Of a stretch of 64,000 bases of DNA, positions 44,728 to 55,164 are shown one piece after another (position 1 is the first letter of the stretch; every line of letters starts with the position of its first letter). The stretch is from Muricea muricata (Eukaryota; Cnidaria; Anthozoa; Malacalcyonacea; Plexauridae). A model generated the notes under the pieces. That model searched no databases and had not been told where the DNA came from. It was given only the letters and a program-made list of their open reading frames with translations. The stretch covers positions 9,739,013-9,803,012 of the forward strand of contig OY979723.1 of assembly GCA_963855995.1 (NCBI GenBank). Reading direction: 5' to 3'. The position numbers were made by a program, and so were the translations under genes.

Positions 44728-45275
44728 CAGTGTTCAGCAAAGTACTCAAAATGTTTACTTAATGTAAAAGTGAAAAGTAACACCTCAATTTTTACTTAAG
44801 TAGAAGTAAAAGTACTGTCTGAAAATTTTACTTAAATAAAAGTAAAAATATTGCCTGAAAATTTTACTTAAGTAAAAGTAAAAGTATTGCCTGAAAATTT
44901 TACTTAAGCGAAAGAAAAGTATCAGAAAAATATACTTAAGTAAAAGTACTACAGAAATAGAATATGAATTCGCAAACCATTTCATTTGACAAATAAAAAT
45001 TGCTAATAGAAAGGTTAAAGCAGTAATAGAACACTCAGATATAAGCCAAGCACATTAAAACCAGACCGCACACTTCTTACTCCGCTAAATACTTTTTTAC
45101 TTTGCCAAAATATAGCAAAAGTAACGAAGTGAAAAAGTAAATATTCACCAAAAATCGTACTTCGTTACAAGTAAAAAGTACTTCATAAAAAGAATACTTC
45201 GTTTCAAGTAAATACTGATTTTTTTTACTTAAGTAAAGTAACGAAGTAAATTTACTTCGTTACAGGCTAACACTG
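44728..45275. mobile_element. Complete hAT-type MITE (548 bp) with 8-bp TSD
   Basis: Ends CAGTGTTCAGC and GGCTAACACTG; interior rich in TTTTACTTAAGTAAAAGTA repeats. Flanks CCCATATT (44720-44727) and CCCATGTT (45276-45283) are a target duplication with one change. Empty sites: GACCCATATTAAAAAGC near 23850 and GGCCCATATCCAAAAGC near 34365. Confidence 0.92.
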
Positions 45276-45804
45276 CCCATGTTCAAAAGCTAACGTCTTA
45301 GCCTATCTATATTCACCAAATGCCTGGTCTTTCCGACCGTGAAAGATATATTTCTGTGCCGTGTCGAACTAATGTTGCACGCTCCATAATTCTATTACTG
45401 TTTTTGACACATCCTGACAGAGCAAACTATGCTCCAGACTCTCCAGTTGCCGCTTACCCGAATATTCTGTGTGTTCTATTTTGCCTCTGTTTATATTGCA
45501 CCCTGAGGTAGAGAAGGAAAAACGGGTCGGATATGAGTATTTATAAGTCTCTTATAAGTATTCTTAAGTCTCTTAAGGCTTCTTAGAAACGATGAATTTC
45601 AATATTGTTGTTATTCTTGTATTTTCACCTTCAATATGTTTCGAAAGTCAAACACTTCCAATTCAGAACAGCCAATCCCTTTTTCAATTCGTTACTTGAT
45701 AAAGTTCACTTGAAACCGCTCGCTAATTCATTCACGCAGTACACGCCGCAGTATTGAGAAATTATCGACGATCAACAGGCCAGTACGCAACTCACAAATT
45801 ACAG

Positions 45805-45873
45805 ATGAACCCGTTGGACAGTGCTGACAGTTCTAATAAAAGTCGTTATGAAGAAGGGGAAATAGTATCAAAG
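45805..45873 (+). pseudogene. Caspase B5 relic: exon 1 only
   Basis: ATG AACCCGTTGGACAGTG onward gives MNPLDSADSSNKSRYEEG with the AAAG/GTGAGA donor, homologous to B3 and B4 exon 1. The following intron is entered by the Penelope-like pair at 45987 and resumes at 48493. The unit ends near 48760, before any further exon. No catalytic exon survives. Confidence 0.8.
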
Positions 45874-45986
45874 GTGAGATTGCCAATTGTTATAGGAAAA
45901 GCTGCTATGTCTTTTTACTTCTAAAAGATAACCAAGTGTATCATTCAAGATCAATGATCACGATGTTTTTAACATTTTTTAACCTG

Positions 45987-47335
45987 AAAAAATTGAGGAA
46001 ACGCGGCCAGGATTATACATGATGAGTAAATGCAAACGTTCTCTGACCAAATAACTGATAATTCGAGCTTACGGCTGCCAGACTACAGCCTTCAACGGGA
46101 AACAAAAGTCTGAAATATAAAACTATGTACAAGCAAATATGGAGCACAAAGTAATATGATACATATGGACAGGTTAAGCCTTATTCAGCAATTTGCGATA
46201 CTGTTCTGGTAGTGGTTTCGAATTGTTGTCCGATTCAGCTGTAATTGCTGTGTGCCACGACTCTTGTGTTTTTCTTGTTCGATAGTTACCCTTGTCAATA
46301 ACTTTCGCATCTTCAAAATTAATTATGAGGTCATTAATCCAAGGATGACTCGCTATATTTGAGCCAGCAATGTTTTGTTTGACATTCCTAATATGTTCTT
46401 TCTTTCGTGTTTCGAAACACCTTCCCGTTTCGCCAATATGACTCCAAAAGCAGTCTTTGCAGGGGATTTTGTGGATTAAGTTGGTCTGCTTTTCGGTTTC
46501 AGGTCTTGTTGTAGTGTTCTTGTAGGTTTATTAGAAACTTTTATATCATGTTTCCGCAGAACTCGGGTGAGAGGCTCTGTTAAGCCCTTGTATAAGGCAG
46601 AACCGCGTGGCCAGTCGGTGTTGTGAGTCGATCAACCAAGACAAAGAATTCACGTACTGACTGTTCACGTTGAGGAGTCACTTTTGTTTTCTTTTGTCTT
46701 CTCTGTACATCTGCGATAAATTTGGTGGGGTGGCCGTTTGACTTTAAAGCCTCGACAACGTTCTTTGTTTCAATGGCTTTGCCTTCTACAGTGTTAGGTA
46801 GTCGGGTTGCCCTATGTATAAAAGTGTTGCAGCTGTACTAATTTTATGTTTTTTGTCATGGTGCGATTTGAAACGTAAATATCTGTCAGGGTGTGTGGGT
46901 TTGCGGTAGACGTTAGTTGTAATAGTACCAGAATTCTGTGAAATCAATGTGTCTAAAAAGGCAATTTGTGGTTTAGTCTCGTGTTCTATGGTAAAAGAGA
47001 TGTGAGGGTCAATAGAATTTAACTCTTTGTGAAAGGAAGAAATTGCATCTTTCTTCATAATACAGAAGACATCGTCAACATAACGATCCCATTCTCTCGG
47101 TGGATAGGTTGTGTTAGTAATAGCACGTTCTTCGATCTCCTCCATGTAAAGGTTTGCTATAACCGGACTAACTGGGCTTCCCCATAGCACAGCCATGGAA
47201 TTGTCTATAAGTGGTGCTGTTATACGTGAAAAAGCTATTGGAATGCGTGAAACGTAACAGAGATATTATATCGTCAATCGTGAGTGTGGTTCTAGATGGT
47301 AAAGTAACGTCTGATTCATTATTGTTCATCTACCC
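45987..47335 (-). pseudogene. Penelope-like element, minus copy: RT C-terminus plus GIY-YIG
   Basis: Minus strand: SDVTLPSRTTLTIDDIISLL (47330-47240), a frame change, then GSPVSPVIANLYMEEIEER, RYVDDVFCIM (RT catalytic YVDD), ISFTIEHETKPQIAFLDTLI, VYRKPTHPDRYL to 46786. Further down, in other frames, come PLTRVLRKHDIKVSNKPTRT and IPCKDCFWSHIGETGRCFET, the GIY-YIG nuclease domain typical of Penelope-like elements, ending near 46190. Broken by frameshifts. A degenerate hammerhead core (CCGTTGA, stem GGCTG/CAGCC, GTAA) lies at 46071-46097. Confidence 0.85.
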
Positions 47336-48478
47336 GAGGACTCAAAACACCTTGTACGAACAACGGCAGCAGCAATCCTAAACCGAGCCTGCCTGCCACA
47401 GCAAAAGAACACCACCGCCGAAGAATTGAAAGCTCTCAACAATCTGAAGCAAGATAAAACTCGTGTTGTTATGAGAGCTGATAAAGGAAACTGTTTTGTT
47501 GTGATGGACCGCACATCATATGATGAAAAGATGAAATCGATTCTAAGCGACCGAGGAACATACGAAGTTGTTAATAAGGCACCCTTCAAGAAAGTTGAAA
47601 GAGAACTTAATGTCCACTTACTTCGACTCAAGAAAGAGCAAAAACTTGTCAATAACACCTACCGGAAACTTAGATCTACTTATGCCATTCCACCAGCAAT
47701 CAGAGGCTCAGTGAGACATCAAGCTGGGCACAAAAGACACGAAAAACGCATTTGTTGTTGTAACTTTGTCAATAATTTTTCTGTTGAGCCAAATTTTTTC
47801 CGAGACGTAGAAGATATTATTCTCACAAACTTTTGTAGATTGTATAATGAACGCGCTAGAGCACTGCAAAGTTCGATTACCTTTTTTTTGATACACCCTG
47901 TAGAAAGGGCTTAACAGAGCCTCTCACCCGAGTTCTGCGGAAAGATGATATAAAAGTTTCTAATAAACCTACAAGAACACTACAACAAGACCTGAAACCG
48001 AAAAGCAGACCAACGTAATCCACAAAATTCCATGCAAAGACTGCTTTTGGAGTTATATTGGCGAAACGGGAAGGTGTTTCGAAACACGAATGAAAGAACA
48101 TATTTAATTAGGAATGTCAAACAAAACATTGCTGGCCCAAATATAGCGAGTCATTCTTGGATTAATGACCACATAATTAATTTTGAAGATGGGAAAGTTA
48201 TTGACAAGGGTAACTATCGGACAGGAAAAACATAAGAGTCGTGCATGGCACACAGCAATTACAGCTGAATCGGACAACAATTCGAAACCACTACCAGAAC
48301 AGTATCGCATATTACTGAATAAGGTTTAACCAGTACATATGTATCATATTACTTTGTGCTCCATATTTGCTTGTATATAGTTTTATATTTCACACTTTTG
48401 TTTCCCGTTGAAGGCTGTAGTCTGGCAGCCGAAAGCTCGAATTATCAATTATTTGGTCAGAGAACGTTTGTATTTACT
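47336..48478 (+). pseudogene. Penelope-like element, plus copy: RT N-terminal part plus GIY-YIG
   Basis: Plus strand 47426-47700: LKQDKTRVVMRADKGNCFVV, MDRTSYDEKMKSIL, RKLRSTYAIPPAIRG (RT N-terminal region). Then most of the RT is missing. From about 47910 come LTRVLRKDDIKVSNKPTRT and IPCKDCFWSYIGETGRCFET (GIY-YIG) with a small insertion shifting the frame after KEHI. Core CCGTTGA, GGCTG/CAGCC, GAAA at 48405-48434. The last 0.6 kb is the inverted repeat of 46020-46640. Non-functional. Confidence 0.85.
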
Positions 48479-48492
48479 CATTTTTTAACCTG

Positions 48493-49380
48493 CTTAATTG
48501 CTAAAAACATCGAGTTCACTAATTCCGAATATACAGAACGTCTTGAGAATCAATATTTCGATCATCAATCAAACAAGACTTATTAAAATTGAAACTGTAA
48601 ATTTTCGACTTCATCTTTAGACAGAATGAAGTACAATATTTTACATTACACATATGTACAGTCCTTGTTGAGTCATTCTTCTCCAGGACATAGTATCATA
48701 ATTATAAACATATTCATATCAATTTTGCGTCTTGTTTGAGCGCTATATATTCATTCCCAATATTATAAAAAAGCATGTTTTACGCAATAATTATTCCAGC
48801 AGTAATTCTACACCCCCTGGTATTTTTTAATCGAATTTTTAACAAATTAAGAATTTTTAGTGTTCCGGTGTTCCGTGTTCCGGATTGATGCTGTTCCGGT
48901 GTTCCTGGTTTTACTAATAGCCAACGGCTGACGCCATCAGTAACGACGCCACTTACTTCCGGCTGCCGTCCGTGTTGACAAAAACGTCGCTTGCTTATTA
49001 AGCTCTCTAGTGGCGATCGTCACGGCGGCAGAAGTTATTTCGTTTTCGAAGTTATTTTTTCCTTTTAATTAGTTAGCTTATACGCATTTCAAGTGCTCTA
49101 AGACCAATATAAATAAAAACCAACATAAGCACAGTTTTGACTACTCATACTTAATAATACAAAATTTTACAAACCTCGATTACTTTTTCCGACATTCCGA
49201 AAGATATTACTGAAGACTTTTCGATGCGAGTTTTCGAAAACTTTTTACTCTTTGTAATCCATCACTCCTTGTAATTAGCACGCGAGACTGTCGCGAAGCT
49301 GAACTCGCGTGAAATGACCCCCAGACACGCGTGTCGGGTCATTTCACGCAAAATTTGGCTCTTCAAATCCTGTATTATGC
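48493..49380. other. Remnant of B5 intron 1, then no recognised gene
   Basis: 48493-48760 matches B-gene intron 1. After that, unique AT-rich DNA includes a short GTGTTCCG-type repeat (48860-48910). No exon seen. Confidence 0.6.
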
Positions 49381-49558
49381 CATAGGCGGCCCAATTCAGA
49401 GTGTGTAGTTTCATATAGAGATCAGTAGCGAGCGGTAGCGTATTGTTTACATATATAATATACATATTAAAATACATGTATGTTATATATGAAAACAATA
49501 CGCTACCGCTCGCTACTGATCTCTATAAGAAACTACACACTGAATTGGGCCGCCTATG
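49381..49558. mobile_element. Near-perfect palindrome MITE, family P, copy 2
   Basis: CATAGGCGGCCCAATTCAG to CTGAATTGGGCCGCCTATG, as 21458-21625, with a slightly longer centre. Flanks share TATTA. Confidence 0.88.
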
Positions 49559-50017
49559 GTATTACCGGCTAAACTGAAGGTAGCCTTCCAGTTATATTGA
49601 GTTCACTGTTGTAACCATAATAACGGCAACAATTATGCTGATCTTAGAAATGTTTCTGGGTGGTTTCATGGGCGGTTTACGGTGAGATCCATATATATAT
49701 AAATACAACTGGAGCAGCACGCACTATTATCCTTGGTTAAATAAATTGATTATAAATATATCATACAAACAACATTTGCTGACTGCTGTTTATAGCTTAA
49801 AGTTTAGTTCAGACATTTACCGATTTAGTGTTGCCAAAGATTTGATCACCATTTTCCAACCGTCTGATATGGCTCTCCGTTGATAACATATAAATTATTT
49901 TATTTATTAACTAATCACAAGATCGAGTTTTTGCAAAATTATATTCATTGATTAGTAACCAGGCAAACTTACAAAGAATTAAGATCGAGTTTGTTTTATT
50001 GCACTTCTTGAACCGTA
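49559..50017. other. No gene recognised
   Basis: AT-rich DNA between the palindrome and block R2. A (TA)n stretch near 49690 is followed by AAATACAACTGGAGC. No coding exon or RNA gene seen. Confidence 0.55.
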
Positions 50018-50136
50018 AGACTAATGTAAATTATACCACTGAATTAAAGTTAGATCAAGCATCTCGAAACTGAAAAACTTTATATAAATAAATACTTGCA
50101 ACTTCACAGGTCTTCACATAGAGAATTATGTGTAAT

Positions 50137-50602
50137 CAGGGACCGCGGAGCAATTTTTGGATTGAGGGGGCCGAATGCTTAGCTTCCCAGTGGCGGGGAG
50201 GGGGCTCGGGCAACAATCGAGCCCCCATTCATGCTTCGTTCTTTTTCAACCTTTTTCCGTTTTTGTTAATTTTTTAAGTGTTTTTCTTAAACTATCTTGC
50301 GGTTGCGACGTGTTCATGTTTATTGTTGGGATTTTTTTCGTTCTTTATTAGTAAATATTTGAAAAAAATATATGTATGTTTTTTCGACGCCAATCCTTTT
50401 GCCTCCTTTTGCTGGATTTCAGAGTGTGTTTTCGCAAAATCACTGCCAAAATGTTGATGAGGTGCTCTTGACCTGAGCTGTAACGCTATTAATTGGAAAA
50501 ACGTCAAGTAGCACTGGTTATGATTAACCGCCATTCAATCAATCACAGGAAAATTATTGGGGGGGCCAAGGCCCCCGGGCCCCCCCTCCTCCGCGGTCCC
50601 TG
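50137..50602. mobile_element. 466-bp TIR element, CAGGGACCGCGGAG ends
   Basis: Starts CAGGGACCGCGGAGCAATTTTT and ends CTCCGCGGTCCCTG, with GC-rich subterminal runs, unlike the AT-rich surroundings. GTAAT flanks both sides (50132-50136, 50603-50607). R1 has the empty site TGTGTAATGACTTTTAG (18187). Non-autonomous. Confidence 0.88.
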
Positions 50603-50968
50603 GTAATGACTTTTAGTCTTCTCGTTGATATAATACCCACGTAGTCCAGAGTTAACTGATACATTATATACCAATTAGATTGGCTAATTTGTGGCAATTT
50701 TGTCTTGTTATGGTAATAAAGCCGGAATATTTTCATTTTCGTATCAATCTAACACCGCAAAGAACAACGGAAAGTTCGTTGTCTCAAACGGGATTAGAAC
50801 TTGCATTTTCAGGTTTCAGGACCGCAACTCTACGTACCAAATGAGCTCATTATCGAGACAACTTGGATTGCGGGGAGCGAGTCTTATCCAATTTAATGGC
50901 GACGGTTTTGAAATACAATTGTAGTCACGAAAATATTACCTGGACTTAATCTACTACCAATGCTAGTT

Positions 50969-51043
50969 GGCTCGATAGCTCAATTGGTAGAGCTGCAGCA
51001 GTCTAGAAACCCAAACATGCGAGTTCAAATCCTGCTCGAAAAA
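50969..51043 (+). tRNA. tRNA-like sequence, better-preserved copy
   Basis: A box TAGCTCAATTGGTAGAGC and B box GAGTTCAAATCC are close to consensus. The T stem has one mismatch, the acceptor stem pairs only partly and the anticodon arm does not fold. It may retain polymerase III promoter activity but is unlikely to be a working tRNA. It could be the head of a SINE. Confidence 0.4.
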
Positions 51044-51394
51044 ACGAATTTATCGATTTGCTTTGACTGCACTGTCAGGTTAATATGAATCTAGCTTTTC
51101 ATACGTCTGAGCCGGGATGGTTCTGAAATAGACATGAAGTTTTTGCTTTCTTTAATTTTAATTAAATTCAATTTGCCAGCATTCTTTTGAATAGATACCA
51201 TTACTTTCATGTTCAATATATTACGAAAGCAGGATTTTTTTACACAGAAAATGAAGATCTGGAAGAATGTAACAACATCCGCATACCTTGTCTTCACAAC
51301 AAGAACCCTTTGTGATTTTCCTGGAAAAGCTCTCAAGCATCGCCTGCCAATTAAGCAACCAGAATTTCATTTCACCCACGCTATTATAAACTCA

Positions 51395-52775
51395 GGGGCC
51401 GGTTGTTCGAAGCCCGTTTAGCGTAAACGGTGGATAAGTCAAAATTAAACAAGACGCCTGCCAAGGCGTTCACTCCGCCTGCCGAAACGAAAATGGGAAC
51501 AAGGCCAGGCAGGGCTGTAACAAGAAAGTTCATTGGGGATGGGGTATATTCACTTATTTCTGTTCTGACCAACTAATTCCTTTTTAAATCAATTATTATT
51601 AGGGTACCTTCCAAGGCATTTTACCAGTAAGACATTGCTAGCACATCTTATGTAATCACTAAGATAACCAAAAATCAATGTCTGAGTGACTTGCCTGGCA
51701 CTCTGTCCGGAGTCCTAGTAGGATTGCATTTTTTAGAATTTAATTTAAATTAAAGACTTTCATGCTACATATGTTAAACAAGATTATTTTGTCATAATAC
51801 CACCAACATATAGCTGCTTTATATTTTCCAAGTAAAGAAAATTTTACTAAAAGTCTATACAATACGTCAATATATTAACCTGATAGCATCATTTAAATCT
51901 ATTCTGTAGCACACTGCCTGAAGTCTCCACGATATAATTTGTTGGGAACTTTAGACTAACATATTTATTTCTGGAATTGGAATGTAAAATGTCTCTTACC
52001 TTTTATAATTATATGAGATCCCACAAGCAAATAAATCATTTTGAACGAAATATTAGCATCTCAACATAGGTAGAAATAGAAAACCAAGGAAAGAAATTTG
52101 CCGTTTTAAAACATTTCTGGAGCAATGTTTTGATAAAGAACCTTCCTGTCTCTTTTTGCTAACTATTACATGTTAAAAATTGTGTTTTGTATAATTGTAT
52201 ATAGACATTTCAGTAGAATTTGCGTTTGATTCTTGTGTAGGAATTTCTAAATTTCCTTAAAAGTAGGAACACAACAGAAAATGACGGAAACACGTTCTCA
52301 AAACACTGCGATACATCGCTACTCGGTAAAGTTTGGTGGTGGAATTTGTCGTTTTAAAACATTTTGCATGAGAATCCTTGCACGTAAAACCTTCTTGCAG
52401 TTTAGATGTTCTAGCATACATGTTAAAATGCGTGTTTTGTTGACATATTTCGCTAGAAATTGAATTTAAACGCCGTGTTTAGGTCGGCTCACGCGGCTTG
52501 TGCCAGCGGTATCACCCATGAGCGCTGCACCGACTTCTGACACCGACAAAAAATAAAAAAAAACCAGAAACGGAACGAATTTAAAACTCCGCCTCTCTTA
52601 CATTACTCGTTAAACAGTTAACTTAAATATTTTGCAGTAAATATGTAGTTGTAAGCACAATCATTCTATCAAGGTTCAAAACTTTTAGTTTGTTTGTTGA
52701 ATGAATCTGTCAACTTGGTTTCTATTTTGAGCTTAACCACCGTTTAAGCTAAACGGGCTTCGAACAACCGGCCCC
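51395..52775. mobile_element. 1.4-kb TIR element, family G (larger relative)
   Basis: Ends GGGGCCGGTTGTTCGAAGCC and GGCTTCGAACAACCGGCCCC with inner GTTTAGCGTAAACGGTGGATAAG and TTAACCACCGTTTAAGC. Absent from R1, whose corresponding sequence runs GTTCAGATTGGACTTTC near 19030. The interior has no recognisable transposase. Confidence 0.8.
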
Positions 52776-52825
52776 TGATTGGACTTTCTATCCCTTCATT
52801 TTACACAGCACGATCTACCACAGAC

Positions 52826-52916
52826 ATGATACAACTGCAGTGCACATGCAAACCAATACACACAGATAAAAATGGACAGAAACAGGAGCCAGAAAAAGCA
52901 AGAGGAAAGAACGCAG
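52826..52916 (+). CDS. Candidate start exon, second copy (MIQLQCTCKPIHTD...)
   Basis: Same 91 bp frame and phase-1 donor as 19081-19171; Ser-to-Arg and Thr-to-Ala changes near the end keep it open. The intron after it is entered by half of a family F element at 52925. It lies 1.1 kb before an orphan Cys-rich exon. Confidence 0.35.
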
Positions 52917-52924
52917 GTAAAGTT

Positions 52925-53082
52925 GCAATACAAAATTCGCAAACTTTACAGGGCTATATTTTCCACATTCTACAATATTTTGCCACCAAACTTTACAATT
53001 GCACTAAATTTAGAAAGCTCTTTCCAACTGTGCTAAAATTGTTTTCGAATTTAAAAGTTTGCCTAATTGGGGAATGGTCCAT
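52925..53082. repeat. Half copy of foldback family F
   Basis: Starts at the palindrome centre (ATACAAAATTCGC) and runs to GGAATGGTCCAT; the other half is missing. It matches 5273-5422. Confidence 0.85.
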
Positions 53083-53087
53083 TGAGC

Positions 53088-53290
53088 CAGTGGCGGATCC
53101 AGGGTAAGTCAAAATAAATTACAGCATCTCAATTTTAAATTCAAAATAACTTTATAACAATGTCATAGGTTATGAATTTCAATAGAATGAAATCCAACCA
53201 ATGAAGTTGCTTTGAAGGTATTTTGAAATGTAAATATATCCTAGAATGAGCTGCTATAATTTATTTTGACTTACGCTAGATCCGCCACTG
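53088..53290. mobile_element. 203-bp hAT-type MITE with perfect 8-bp TSD
   Basis: Ends CAGTGGCGGATCCAGGGTAAG and CTTACGCTAGATCCGCCACTG, flanked by CATTGAGC (53080-53087, 53291-53298). Empty site GGTCCATTGAGCTATA is intact at 5416-5430 and 59655-59670. Confidence 0.95.
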
Positions 53291-53295
53291 CATTG

Positions 53296-53520
53296 AGCTA
53301 TATACATTACTCTTGACATAACTGTATTAAACTACTTTGAGCTATTTCCATAACTGTATTAAACTACTTTGAGCTATATACATTACTGTATTAAACTACT
53401 TTGATCTATATACATTACTGTATTAAACTACTTTGAGCTATATACATAACTGTATTAAACGACTTTGAGCTATATACATTACTGTATTAAACTACTTTGA
53501 GCTATATACATAACCGTTTT
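53296..53520. repeat. 32-bp tandem repeat, seven units
   Basis: Same unit as 5424-5620, with one more copy and a TTTGATC variant. Confidence 0.9.
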
Positions 53521-53582
53521 AAACTTAAAAGTACTATAAAATAAAAAGCGACTGCGGATGAGGCAGGTCTTTCTCGACGATG

Positions 53583-53811
53583 TGATGTGTTCCACATAGT
53601 GGCACCGCTTTTCCGTTCGTAATACAAAAGTGTACAAACTTCCACATTTTACAATATTCCAAATTTCCACGCTTCATATTTTACAATATTTCCACATTTT
53701 ACGATATTTTGCAACCAAACTTGACTGATTGTTTGAAATTTAGGATGCTCTTTCCAGCTGTCCTAATTGATTTTCCGAATTCAAAAGTTTGTTGAATGGG
53801 GGAATGGTCCA
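53583..53811. repeat. Right half of a foldback family F element
   Basis: Begins at the central CACATAGTGG motif and ends AATGGTCCAT. The left half and the adjoining TGACGTGGATATTTCGC block have been deleted relative to 5680-6307. Confidence 0.8.
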
Positions 53812-54028
53812 TTAGTCATATTAAGTGTAGATCGACGTACATGCTCTATCACATCGGTCACTTTGATATATTCACGTCAAAATGGTAACTTATATATCTT
53901 AATGGCTTAATGTCCGAGAAAATGCAATATTGATACAAGTCAATGTCATTAAACGAATTTTGCATCAACTTGATACTTGCAATTATTTGTAACTTGTGCG
54001 CTTTGGGTAATTATTGTCATTTATGTAG

Positions 54029-54247
54029 TTTTGCTGGTGCAGAAACAGCTGCCAGCACAAGAAGGGCGCAAAAAGACCCGGTTGTCCGTGCAGAAATGAA
54101 GGATTGTATTGCGGAGACAAATGCAAGTGTGGCACAAATGTTATCATGTGTAAAAATAACGAAGACGGGCTGACGCCTAAGCCCAGGAAAAAAACAACCG
54201 GAAAATATTTGGCAGAGAAGAGAGATGAGAGCTATAGATCATATCTG
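54029..54247 (+). CDS. Orphan Cys-rich exon (A0)
   Basis: Same 73-codon frame as 929-1147 (CWC, GCPC, CGDKCKCG, CKN, then Lys-rich EKRDESYRSYL) with AG and GT borders. At about 54317 the intron jumps to ATGTGATGACGTGG of another unit, so the linker and caspase exons that should follow are replaced by the start of unit A1'. Phase 0 at both ends means it could still be spliced, giving two Cys-rich modules in a row. Confidence 0.55.
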
Positions 54248-54527
54248 GTAAGATTTTACATAGAATTTTTCATTAATTTAGCTTCATTCCGCACTAAATT
54301 TTCTTGAAATCAGTTGATGTGATGACGTGGATATTTCGCTTCTATTAATATCAACGTTACCTCGACGTCGTCAACTGAACTTTTAAATATTGTTGAGATT
54401 GACAACATAACCTCAACATTGACATTGTTTCAACGTCAAGAATGTAGCAGTTGACCAAGTAATTAACGTATTTGCCCGCTCAGTGCGATCCTGCTTTTTT
54501 ACCTTCATACAAGCGCGACCATTCTCT

Positions 54528-54948
54528 ATGGACCATTCCCTAATTAGACCAACTTAAATTCGAAAACAATTTTAGCCCAGTTGGAAAGAGCTTCCTAAAT
54601 TTAGTGAAATTTTGAAGTTTGGTTGCACAATATTGTAAAATATCGAAAATAAAGTAATGTAAAATTTGCGAATTTTGTATATATAATTTTGACTTTGTAT
54701 TACGCGGGAAAAAGCGTTACCACACTTCCACATAGTGGTACCGCTTTTCCGTTCGTAATACAAAAGTGTACAAACTTCCACATTTTACAATATTTCAAAT
54801 TTCCACGCTTCATATTTTACAATATTTCCACATTTTACAATATTTTGCAACCAAACTTGACTGATTGTTTGAAATTTAGGATGCTCTTTCCAGCTGTCCT
54901 AATTGATTTTCCGAATTCAAAAGTTTGTTGAATGGGGGAATGGTCCAT
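54528..54948. repeat. Long foldback MITE, family F (unit A1')
   Basis: Copy of 292-712. Confidence 0.85.
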
Positions 54949-55164
54949 TAGTCATATTAAGTGTAGATCGACGTACATGCTCTATCATATCGGTCACTTT
55001 GATATATTCACGTCAAAATGGTAACTTATATATCTTAATGGCTTAATATCCAAGAAAATGCAATATTGATACAAGTCAATGTCATTAAACGAATTTTGCA
55101 TCAACTTGATACTTGCAGTTATTTGTAACTTGTGCGCTTTGGGTAATTATTGTCATTTATGTAG

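Larger units (their letters stand above)
43302..45804. other. Intergenic region between C3 and B5 exon 1
   Basis: Same framework as the C1-B3 and C2-B4 spacers. It carries a family G element (43707-43936), an inverted pair of Penelope-like tails (43955-44253) and a hAT MITE (44728-45275). No coding exon. Confidence 0.7.
50018..52916 (+). repeat. Duplicated block R2 (partner of 18073-19171)
   Basis: Same order as R1 but interrupted by elements at 50137-50602 and 51395-52775. It sits directly upstream of an A-type unit, as R1 sits upstream of the A relic at 20641. Confidence 0.9.

Noticed and set aside
47326-47658. 110-residue minus-strand frame
   Set aside because: It is antisense to the Penelope-like RT fragment on the plus strand (KTRVVMRADKGNCFVV).
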